Assembly (NCBI GenBank): GCA_964058845.1
Contig: CAXKVR010000002.1
Coordinates: forward strand, 310,001-374,000
From: Carex sylvatica
Lineage: Eukaryota; Streptophyta; Magnoliopsida; Poales; Cyperaceae
Length of the DNA stretch: 64,000 nt
Reading direction: 5' to 3'
How positions within the stretch are numbered: position 1 is the first letter of the stretch; each line of letters starts with the position of its first letter. Below are positions 47,837-59,000 of this stretch, piece after piece. Both the position numbers and the translations under genes were made by a program. Under the pieces are notes generated by a model. That model saw nothing but the letters and a program-made list of their open reading frames with translations. It was not told where the DNA came from and made no database searches.

Positions 47837-49222
47837 TCAGCGCTTGCCGCCGCCACCACCAAGCTTGGGACCTTTGGTGGGCTTTGGGGCAGCACCTTTG
47901 GCAGTACCTTTTGAGGACTTGGCCAACATTTCTTGCTTCTTTGCCTTCTCATCCTTCGTCTTCTTGATACGCTCCTTGATCTCACTATAATGGATACAGA
48001 AATTCAAATATTTAAACGTCTTGCAAAAGAAGCTTAATGAAAAAATTCACATATTCCCTTCTATACTATACCCATCTTTTAATCAAATCCCAAAATGGTA
48101 CAGCAATTTGAAGTACACCCTAATTTAAACAGAAATGACAAGTTCTGACATACCGAAGAGCAGCCTCTCTGGCAGCATCCCTGACCTCAGGCTTCTCAGC
48201 CCTCTTCTTCTAGATGACCTCAAGAGTCGCCCCCACAATAGACCTTGAGTAGGGCTTCTTGGCAGCTCTGCGCCTCTTCTTCACTCCCTCAGCTTGGATA
48301 TCCTGCAATTACCAATTTTTAACCATTCATTTGCAGAAAGCATTTAATTTAATTTACAATGGATACATCAAAATAAAGCAATAGCATTAGCATATTGATT
48401 TATTATTTTGAAAGTACTGCACCTGATATAGTATTTCCATAGGCAATTACTAAAAGTATACTATAAACAGACAAACTTGCAGAGCATTTATTACTTGATG
48501 AATTAATTATATAAGCAAATTGACAAAATAGAAGCTACACCCAATGTTACACGACATTAGCTCTTAACCCTGGTAAACCAATGCACTATTGCAGTGCTGT
48601 GACACCATACAGCAAAAGGCAATACAAAAGACCGTCAAGGAGTTTACTCGTTATACACAAAATTTTAACCAGCATGTCCATACAGCAACACAGTAACCAA
48701 CAACACAATATGAGCCAATATGAATAATTTACAAGAAATAATAAGAAATTTACCTTCTTGTGCTGCTTACGGTACATAGCAGTCCATGTGAGCTTGGCTG
48801 GCTTGAGCCAGTTGTGGAAGTACCGCTTGCATTTTGAGTTGGCGAACAAGAACACCTATCAGCAAGTAAACTTAATTTCAGTACTTTGGTACTAAAACAA
48901 GTAGCATTTTAATTTTACATCCTACTAAACTAAACACATTGAAAAAATTACCTGGGAGTCAGCACGAACAAAACGAATACCCTTTCCAGGATAAATCTTC
49001 TGTCCACTGAAACGGCAAAGCTCTGTCCTGTAAACAAGTAACAGATATATAGAAAATACATTAGAAAACAAAATCAAGCAAGCCTCTAATTATGGTTTTC
49101 CTAGCTGAATTTTAATAAAAAGATATACGAATGAACAATACAAACCCTAGCTCGAGATGAAAATGAAATTTACAAAAAGAAAAAGAAAAAGAACAAGATC
49201 GAACAACTTACTTTAACACCAT
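47837..49222 (-). pseudogene. RPL24: Cytosolic 60S ribosomal protein eL24 gene, right copy, same in-frame amber
   Basis: The five exons mirror the left copy: 49,212-49,222, 48,952-49,027, 48,754-48,855, 48,154-48,302 and 47,837-47,984. Lengths are 11, 76, 102, 149 and 148 nt, exactly as in the other arm, and all borders are GT-AG. The amber codon TAG stands at 48,210-48,212 (plus-strand CTA), again at codon 94 where the family has Gln. Exon sequences checked (the third and the last) are unchanged between the arms, which means a recent duplication or continuing gene conversion. The leader differs by a (GAGAGC)-type microsatellite expansion near 49,508-49,525. Confidence 0.93.
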
Positions 49223-49599
49223 TTTCTCAGCCTTACGTTGCCTTCACCTTAATTTCTCGTGAAACTACAATGAATGAAAATTAAACTAAACTGAGTGAAG
49301 TAATTTAAGCACGAACGAACGGGATCTACGGATGGATCATTGATAACAGATCAAACATTAATTTCCAAAACAAATTAACGAAGATCCAACAGAACAGAGC
49401 CCATTGAGTTGATATAAAGAAAGACAAACTACCTAACTAACTATCTCTAACAAATCAAATCTATCTCTACAACGCAATCACAGAAAAGAAAAGAAGTAAT
49501 ATACCTCGCTCTCGCTCTCGCTCTTTCCTTTCTTCGGTCAAGGTGGAGAAGGGCGGGTCCAATCCACGCTTCTTTCTCAGAAAAGAGAGACGAGATCGA

Positions 49600-49645
49600 C
49601 GGGGGCGGCTAGCTGCAACCAAAAACCCAAACCCAAACCCTAGAA
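49600..49645 (-). promoter_or_regulatory. Telo-box-like leader of the right eL24 copy
   Basis: AAAACCCAAACCCAAACCCT, mirrored from 8,840-8,860, next to GGGGGCGGCTAGCTGCAACC. Same reasoning as for the left copy. Confidence 0.6.
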
Positions 49646-50329
49646 GAGAAGAGAAGAGAAGAGAAGATTGGTTCTCTAGTCTCGAGTGTTGCGTGACCGA
49701 TGTGTCTGGTGCCTATTATTCGGGGATAGCGCTGGGGGCCGTATTATTTGAGCTTTGAGATTCGTCTAGAATGTATTTCAACGATTGAGATTCTCCAAAA
49801 AGTCACACAAAATATTTGAGCTTTGAGATTCGGTTCTCTTTATTTCCGTTCCTACGGAAAAAGGAAATCATTTCCATTAGTTTGACTTAATGGGCGGTTT
49901 TAAGGTTTTAGTTCTTATTTTTTTCAACAGGTATTAATCTGGTGCTAGTAAAGAGACATAATGTTGCAAGAATGTTACTTAGTAGAACTCTTGCTTCAAA
50001 AGTAAGTGTCTCCGTGATAATCTATTTGTACCATATACAATTGATTGTTCAATTTCTCATACACCCGTCAGAATTCAAATATAATAAAAGTAAAATAAGA
50101 TTTTGCCGGTCATTTCCTTCATTTGGCGTTAGGTAGTGGTTTGCAAAAGGGCAGGGCGGGCTAGGCAAAACCCGTGGCGGGCGACAGGTACAGCAGGTCG
50201 GCACGGGTAAATTTTTTAAAATTCTTGTCCTGTCCGTTTCAAATCCGTGCCCGTCTCAAATTCGGAGGCAGGACGGTCCGGATTCACGAGTAGCTGGGTT
50301 TAAAATAATGTTATAATAAATTACTTTGA

Positions 50330-50567
50330 AAATTACTGATCCAACAGTGCCTTTTGATTTTACTGTAACCGTTGGATCAGCGATTTTCAATGTGGCTTAA
50401 TAAATAGTAAAAAAATTCCAAAAAATATAAAATTTGGTCTCCAAGCACATATTAATATGGAGAACAAGATGAACGGTTTGGATTGGTCATTTGGACTTTG
50501 AATATGGTGATTTATAGTCCAATGCTTAGAGGTGCCTATGCATTGCAATGTATGGTAGACTTACTCC
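50330..50567. mobile_element. MITE-like segment present only in the right arm
   Basis: It replaces the AT-rich 7,945-8,160 section of the left arm. It contains AAATATAAAATTTGGTCTCC, GATGAACGGTTTGGATTGGT and GATTTATAGTCCAATG, so it belongs with the element at 12,060-12,245. Ends are not resolved: GATCCAACAG near 50,338 has a partner CGTTGGATC near 50,370, but no far-end match was found. Confidence 0.6.
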
Positions 50568-51601
50568 ATTTTTAATTGTCCGTGATTAATATTTATAATT
50601 AGTTAGACTCGTGTGAAAGCTAACTAAAATTATTTTTACAAGAATATAAAAAGGTTGTAAAGGAAAAAAGAAAAAATATTAAAATTTAGGCATTATATAT
50701 AATTAGTAATTTATGTGATTAATGAAATTTAACTAATTAATGAATGGAAAGTACAGAACAGTACGGAGTAGAACGGAATTTTTGATCGGAACAAAAATAA
50801 GGTCGCCTAATTCTTATAATTTACCATTTATGCCATTGCCTAGGTTTTGTTTCTTTAGCAGAAACATTTGTACGATGCCAAGATAGCAGAGAAGAATAGG
50901 ACATTTCTGATCGGAACGAGTAAAAAAACGAAGAAATCTAACCTTGAAAGGAGGAGTTGCGGCACCTATAGGTTTTTCGAGCAAGCACTGCCTCTATATA
51001 TGCCTCTGGTTTTTGGAGTGCTTATTATGGGCCCATAATAAGACAACGGGCCATAATTCTCTTTGTTAATGGGCCTTCTTCTTTTCTTTGATTTTTTTTT
51101 TTTTCTGGGCGGCTAGCTGCAACCAAAAACCCTAAAAAGAAGATTTCGTAACCAATAATATATACACAGACTCTGCTCCTCCCAGCTCCCACGAGACGTA
51201 GTAAGGTTTTAATGGGCCTTCTATGATCAGCCTTAAATGGATCTAGCTGGGCCGAACACAAAGTAGCATTGAAGCCTTGAAGTTGAAGGTTTTTAATGGC
51301 CCTTCTATGATCAGCCTTTAACTCTTTCTAAGTTGCCCCATCGTGAACATCTCAAATCTAAAACTTTTAATAAGTATTATTTTATATTTCACAAATTTGT
51401 TTATACATTTTAATTAATTAAATTAAATTTGCTGATAATGCCATTCAATAATTTATAGTGACGAAGTGATCATGCATATATGAAGGAAAATAAGCATTCA
51501 TATTGCAACAGATTTTTCTAACTGTTTTAAGATAGTACCCCAGTGATATATATTACAAGCAAAATATGCAAAACAATCATTCTATCTCAGCTACGTGGTT
51601 A

Positions 51602-52006
51602 TTATTCCAGAAACAGGTGTTGCTGCTTAGCACAGTCAGGACACATGTAGCGGCGATATCGGCGATCTTGGTCAATAGTGGGGGCCGCCGAGAGACGCAT
51701 TTCGAGTGGAAGCTGTTCTCTCACCCGTCGCAAGTAAACATCTTGAAGATATGGTCACGGGCGCTACATATGGGACAGAGATTCCACGCGAGATCCTAAT
51801 TGGGGTTATCTGGCTGTCTAGATGGTGCTAGGGCAGTGTTGGTACGTGGTGTCCCCGAGCTTGATCTCGCTGCTGCGAAGTTGGGAGAAGAGTTTGTGCA
51901 TGACTTTCTAGGCAAACTCGGCTTTGGTGGGATCGTTGGATGTCATGTACTGGAACAATTTGCCATTGTACAAGGTTCCTGGTTTGTTGGGCTCAGAGGG
52001 ATCCAT
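51602..52006 (-). pseudogene. PHD-finger-like short gene, right copy, more decayed
   Basis: Mirror of 6,518-6,922. From ATG at 52,006 it reads MDPSEPNKPGTLYNGKLFQY, with the same TAG after AEFA as the left copy. In the zinc-finger part the second Cys of CDGC is changed to TGA (51,721-51,723), a lesion not present on the left. The closing RRYMCPDC and TAA are kept. The shared TAG predates the duplication; the extra TGA postdates it. Confidence 0.55.
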
Positions 52007-52245
52007 GGCCCGTATTATGCGGTATTTTTACCATGCAGAATCCAGAAAGGGAGTTATATAATTTTGCCTCGGAACTCGCAAATGGACGCGATGTTTGGAG
52101 GGAAATTTGTAAATTTTTACGGTTATGTACGTACCGACTCATGTAGTGGATGGTAACATTTAGAACTAAAACAAAAATGGTCTCTGTCTGATGGTACTTG
52201 CATGCATAACTAAGCACTGGGACTAATCTAGGCTCTTTCCCTTAG

Positions 52246-53053
52246 TTATCCTTCGAGTCAGTTGATCTTGATAAACTACGTGGAATTTATGGATTAATGC
52301 GTAAGGTATGTTCCCAAACAGCTACTTGGACATTAATTGATCTATCAATCGTTTATGTTCCCTTTTAAGTACATTTTTTATATGAAATTCTCTCTCTGGT
52401 AATTATAGAAACTATACGGGGATAAAACAACCAATCCGGACCTCAGGTCAGTATATTTTTGTAATAATGGCCTCTTCTTAGTTACATTCGAAAGCCTAAG
52501 GGGTTAATTTTACATGGTACAAGTGACATATATTGTTCTTGTTTTACAGGGTAGTCTAGTCTACTGGACCACAAATGGCTTGTTTACTTTATTTCAGGTA
52601 CGTTATCTTGAACGGTAATGTCTGTGATTGTGTGGTTTGAGCTTTTCCGGTTATTTGCTGGTTGTGATACTTAATTTTCGCAATCTTGCTTGTTAAGGGA
52701 GCCTGGTTATATATGATTTCAGGTTTTATTTTGGTCAAGTCAGGTTCAGTTTAGAGTGTCGTGTCAGTTATTTTTGTTCTCAGGCAAAACTGAGGTTGTT
52801 ATTCCTTTTTTAGTCCCATCATGACATTAGCTTATCGTACATTTGCACTGAATATGGTTTTTGTTGGTCAGATCCATTTTGTAGGTCCACTGAGGTTTGG
52901 GTCAACCCTTTGAACCTTTCAAAATATTTTAGCCTGGTTCGAGTTCAAGTCAGACCATATTTGCCACCTCCTTATGGATGCCACACGAATATATTTGAGT
53001 GTTATTATAACCATCAGGTTTACATCTTATTATACTTTTCTTTTTCTCCCCAC
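52246..53053 (+). pseudogene. OXA2/ALBINO3-like fragment, right copy, cut by the array
   Basis: Exon pieces at 52,246-52,305 (60 nt, reading SVDLDKLRGIYGLMRK), 52,409-52,446 (38 nt, the same shortened piece as on the left) and 52,550-52,597 (GSLVYWTTNGLFTLFQ). After a 456-nt intron the acceptor CCCCACAG at 53,055 is intact, but what follows is the 280-bp array, not the exon present at 5,303-5,467. The TPR part is therefore lost in this copy. The shared 38-nt deletion shows that the gene was already broken before duplication. Confidence 0.72.
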
Positions 53054-56000
53054 AGTAAAGGTTGTGACATATGACCATTTGAAAAACAAAAACTACAACA
53101 AAGACCTAGCAAACTCCAACATGTAAAGGCCAAGTCAGCTTTTGCTGACTTCTACCGGACAGGTACACCACACAGCCAAAAGGGAAAGAAATAACCGTGC
53201 AACCAAAAAAGCAAGGATATATTGTGAAGGAGACTTATCTTATAAGAGAAACCGCAAGGAAGTCACGCTTGTTGGATGCGTGCCGTTTCAGGAAAGCAGC
53301 CCATTCCAAGGAGAGCTCCATCTACATAAACAAAGGTAAAGGTTGTGAGATATGACCATTTGAAAAACAAAAACTACAACGAAGACCTAGCGAACTCCAA
53401 CAAGTAAAGGCCAAGTCAGCTTTTGCTGACTTCTACCGGACAGGTACACGACACAGCCAAAACGGAAAGAAATACCGTGCAACTAAAAAAGCAAGGATAT
53501 ATTGTGAAGGAGACTTATCTTATAAGAGAAACCGCAAGGAAGTCACGGTTGTTGGATGCGTGCCGTTTCAGGAAAGCAGCCCACTCCGAGGAGAGCTCCA
53601 TATACATAAACAAAGGTAAGGTTGTGAGATATGACCATTTCAAAAACAAAAACTACAACGAAGACCTAGCGAACTCCAACAAGTAAAGGCCAAGTCAGCT
53701 TTTGCTGACTTCTACCGGACAGGTACACGACACAGCCAAAACGGAAAGAAATACCGTGCAACTAAAAAAGCAAGGATATATTGTGAAGGAGACTTATCTT
53801 ATAAGAGTAACCCTAAGGAAGTCACGCTTGTTGGATGCGTGCCGTTTCAGGAAAGCAGCCCACTCCGAGGAGAGCTCCATCTACATAAACAAAGGTAAAG
53901 GTTGTGAGATATGACCATTTGAAAAACTAAAACTACAACAAAGACCTAGCAAACTCCAACAAGTAAAGACCAAGTCAGCTTTTGCTGACTTCTACCGGAC
54001 AGGTACACAACACAGCCAACACGGAAAGAAATACCGTGCAACTAAAAAAGCAAGGATATATTGTGAAGGAGACTTATCTTATAAGAGTAACCCTAAGGAA
54101 GTCACGCTTGTTGGATGCGTGCCGTTTCAGGAAAGCAGCCCACTCCGAGGAGAGCTCCATCTACATAAACAAAGGTAAAGGTTGTGAGATATGACCATTT
54201 GAAAAACTAAAACTACAACAAAGACCTAGCAAACTCCAACATGCAAAGGCCAAGTCAGCTTTTGCTGACTTCTACCGGACAGGTACACGACACAGCCAAA
54301 ACGGAAAGAAATACCGTGCAACTAAAAAAGCAAGGATATATTGTGAAGGAGACTTATCTTATAAGAGAAACCGCAAGGAAGTCACGGTTGTTGGATGCGT
54401 GCCGTTTCAGGAAAGCAGCCCACTCCAAGGAGAGCTCCATCTACATAAACAAAGGTAAAGGTTGTGAGACATGACCATTTGAAAAACAAAAACTATAACA
54501 AAGACCTAGCAAACTCCAACAAGTAAAGACCAAGTCAGCTTTTGCTGACTTCTACCGGACAGGTACACGACACAGCCAAAACGGAAAGAAATACCGTGCA
54601 ACTAAAAAAGCAAGGATATATTGTGAAGGAGACTTATCTTATAAGAGTAACCCTAAGGAAGTCACGCTTGTTGGATGCGTGCCGTTTCAGGAAAGCAGCC
54701 CACTCCGAGGAGAGCTCCATCTACATAAACAAAGGTAAAGGTTGTGAGATATGACCATTTGAAAAACAAAAACTACAACGAAGACCTAGCGAACTCCAAC
54801 AAGTAAAGGCCAAGTCAGCTTTTGCTGACTTCTACCGGACAGGTACACGACACAGCCAAAACGGAAAGAAATACCGTGCAACTAAAAAAGCAAGGATATA
54901 TTGTGAAGGAGACTTATCTTATAAGAGAAACCGCAAGGAAGTCACGGTTGTTGGATGCGTGCCGTTTCAGGAAAGCAGCCCACTCCGAGGAGAGCTCCAT
55001 ATACATAAACAAAGGTAAGGTTGTGAGATATGACCATTTCAAAAACAAAAACTACAACGAAGACCTAGCGAACTCCAACAAGTAAAGGCCAAGTCAGCTT
55101 TTGCTGACTTCTACCGGACAGGTACACGACACAGCCAAAACGGAAAGAAATACCGTGCAACTAAAAAAGCAAGGATATATTGTGAAGGAGACTTATCTTA
55201 TAAGAGTAACCCTAAGGAAGTCACGCTTGTTGGATGCGTGCCGTTTCAGGAAAGCAGCCCACTCCGAGGAGAGCTCCATCTACATAAACAAAGGTAAAGG
55301 TTGTGAGATATGACCATTTGAAAAACTAAAACTACAACAAAGACCTAGCAAACTCCAACAAGTAAAGACCAAGTCAGCTTTTGCTGACTTCTACCGGACA
55401 GGTACACGACACAGCCAACACGGAAAGAAATACCGTGCAACTAAAAAAGCAAGGATATATTGTGAAGGAGACTTATCTTATAAGAATAACCCTAAGGAAG
55501 TCACGCTTGTTGGATGCGTGCCGTTTCAGGAAAGCAGCCCACTCCGAGGAGAGCTCCATCTACATAAACAAAGGTAAAGGTTGTGAGATATGACCATTTG
55601 AAAAACTAAAACTACAACAAAGACCTAGCAAACTCCAACATGCAAAGGCCAAGTCAGCTTTTGCTGACTTCTACCGGACAGGTACACGACACAGCCAAAA
55701 CGGAAAGAAATACCGTGCAACTAAAAAAGCAAGGATATATTGTGAAGGAGACTTATCTTATAAGAGAAACCGCAAGGAAGTCACGGTTGTTGGATGCGTG
55801 CCGTTTCAGGAAAGCAGCCCACTCCAAGGAGAGCTCCATCTACATAAACAAAGGTAAGGTTGTGAGATATGACCATTTCAAAAACAAAAACTATAACAAA
55901 GACCTAGCGAACTCCAACAAGTAAAGGCCAAGTCAGCTTTTGCTGACTTCTACCGGACAGGTACACGACACAGCCAAAACGGAAAGAAATACCGTGCAAC

Positions 56001-59000
56001 TAAAAAAACAAGGATATATTGTGAAGGAGACTTATCTTATAAGAGAAACCGCAAGGAAGTCACGGTTGTTGGATGCGTGCCGTTTCAGGAAAGCAGCCCA
56101 CTCCGAGGAGAGCTCCATCTACATAAACAAAGGTAAGGTTGTGAGATATGACCATTTCAAAAACAAAAACTATAACAAAGACCTAGCGAACTCCAACAAG
56201 TAAAGGCCAAGTCAGCTTTTGCTGACTTCTACCGGACAGGTACACGACACAGCCAAAACGGAAAGAAATAACCGTGCAACTAAAAAAGCAAGGATATATT
56301 GTGAATGAGACTTATCTTATAAGAGAAACCGCAAGGAAGTCACGGTTGTTGGATGCGTGCCGTTTCAGGAAAGCAGCCCACTCCAAGGAGAGCTCCATCT
56401 ACATAAACAAAGGTAAAGGTTGTGAGACATGACCATTTGAAAAACAAAAACTATAACAAAGACCTAGCAAACTCCAACAAGTAAAGACCAAGTCAGCTTT
56501 TGCTGACTTCTACCGGACAGGTACACGACACAGCCAAAACGGAAAGAAATACCGTGCAACTAAAAAAGCAAGGATATATTGTGAAGGAGACTTATCTTAT
56601 AAGAGTAACCCTAAGGAAGTCACGCTTGTTGGATGCGTGCCGTTTCAGGAAAGCAGCCCACTCCGAGGAGAGCTCCATCTACATAAACAAAGGTAAAGGT
56701 TGTGAGATATGACCATTTGAAAAACTAAAACTACAACAAAGACCTAGCAAACTCCAACATGCAAAGGCCAAGTCAGCTTTTGCTGACTTCTACCGGACAG
56801 GTACACGACACAGCCAAAACGGAAAGAAATACCGTGCAACTAAAAAAGCAAGGATATATTGTGAAGGAGACTTATCTTATAAGAGAAACCGCAAGGAAGT
56901 CACGGTTGTTGGATGCGTGCCGTTTCAGGAAAGCAGCCCACTCCAAGGAGAGCTCCATCTACATAAACAAAGGTAAAGGTTGTGAGACATGACCATTTGA
57001 AAAACAAAAACTAGAACAAAGACCTAGCAAACTCCAACAAGTAAAGACCAAGTCAGCTTTTGCTGACTTCTACCGGACAGGTACACGACACAGCCAAAAC
57101 GGAAAGAAATACCGTGCAACTAAAAAAGCAAGGATATATTGTGAAGGAGACTTATCTTATAAGAGTAACCCTAAGGAAGTCACGCTTGTTGGATGCGTGC
57201 CGTTTCAGGAAAGCAGCCCACTCCAAGGAGAGCTCCATCTACATAAACAAAGGTAAAGGTTGTGAGATATGACCATTTGAAAAACTAAAACTACAACAAA
57301 GACCTAGCAAACTCCAACATGCAAAGGCCAAGTCAGCTTTTGCTGACTTCTACCGGACAGGTACACGACACAGCCAAAACGGAAAGAAATACCGTGCAAC
57401 TAAAAAAGCAAGGATATATTGTGAAGGAGACTTATCTTATAAGAGAAACCGCAAGGAAGTCACGGTTGTTGGATGCGTGCCGTTTCAGGAAAGCAGCCCA
57501 CTCCGAGAAGAGCTCCATCTACATAAACAAAGGTAAAGGTTGTGAGATATGACCATTTGAAAAACTAAAACTACAACAAAGATCTACCAAACTCCAACAT
57601 GCAAAGGCCAAGTCAGCTTTTGCTGACTTCTACCGGACAGGTACACGACACAGCCAAAACGGAAAGAAATACCGTGCAACTAAAAAAACAAGGATATATT
57701 GTGAAGGAGACTTATCTTATAAGAGAAACCGCAAGGAAGTCACGGTTGTTGGATGCGTGCCGTTTCAGGAAAGGAGCCCACTCCGAGGAGAGCTCCATCT
57801 ACATAAACAAAGGTAAGGTTGTGAGATATGACCATTTGAAAAACAAAAACTACAACGAAGACCTAGCAAACTCCAACAAGTAAAGGCCAAGTCAGCTTTT
57901 GCTGACTTCTACCGGACAGGTACACGACGCAGCCAAAACGGAAAGAACTAACCGTGCAACCAAAAAAGGAAGGATATATTGTGACGGAGACTTATCTTAT
58001 AAGAAAAAACGCAAGGAAGTCACGGCAGCTGGATGCGTGCCGTTTCAGGAAAGCAGCCCACTCCGAGGAGAGCTCCATCTACATAAACAAAGGTAAAGGT
58101 TGTGAGATATGACCATTTGAAAAACTAAAACTACAACAAAGACCTAGCAAACTCCAACAAGTAAAGGCCAAGTCAGCTTTTGCTGACTTCTACCAGACAG
58201 GTACACGACACAGCCAAAACGTAATGAAATAACCGTGCAACCAAAAAAGGAAGGCTATATTGTGAAGGAGACTTATATTATAAGAGAAAACGCAAGGAAG
58301 TCACGGCTGCTGGATGCGTGCCGTTTCAGGAAAGCAGCCCACTCCGAGGAGAGCTCCATCTACATAAACAAAGGTAAAGGTTGTGAGATATGACCATTTG
58401 AAAAACTAAAACTACAACAAAGACCTAGCAAACTCCAACATGTAAAGGCCAAGTCAGCTTTTGCTGACTTCTACCGGACAGGTACACGACACAGCCAAAA
58501 CGGAAAGAAATAACCGTGCAACTAAAAAGCAAGGACATATTGTGAAGGAGACTTATCTTATAAGAGAAATCGCAAGGAAGTCACGCTTGTTGGATGCGTG
58601 CCGTTTCAGGAAAGCAGCCCATTCCAAGGAGAGCTCCATCTACATAAACAAAGGTAAAGGTTGTGAGACATGACCATTTGAAAAACAAAAACTATAACAA
58701 AGACCTAGCAAACTCCAACAAGTAAAGACCAAGTCAGCTTTTGCTGACTTCTACCGGACAGGTACACGACACAGCCAAAACGGAAAGAAATACCGTGCAA
58801 CTAAAAAAGCAAGGATATATTGTGAAGGAGACTTATCTTATAAGAGTAACCCTAAGGAAGTCACGCTTGTTGGATGCGTGCCGTTTCAGGAAAGCAGCCC
58901 ACTCCGAGGAGAGCTCCATCTACATAAACAAAGGTAAAGGTTGTGAGATATGACCATTTGAAAAACTAAAACTACAACAAAGACCTAGCAAACTCCAACA

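Larger units (their letters stand above)
45593..53053 (-). repeat. Right arm of the 7.4-kb inverted duplication
   Basis: Reverse complement of 5,467-12,896 through the eL24 gene and flanks. It ends at CCCCAC (53,053). The next bases AG are followed directly by 280-bp array sequence, where the left arm continues the OXA2-like exon. About 32.7 kb separates the arms. Confidence 0.96.

Noticed and set aside
51800..52156. 118-codon plus-strand frame (and its mirror at 6,368-6,724) as a gene
   Set aside because: It is antisense to the PHD-like reading, starts at TTG and has no recognisable motif. Conservation between arms follows from the duplication.
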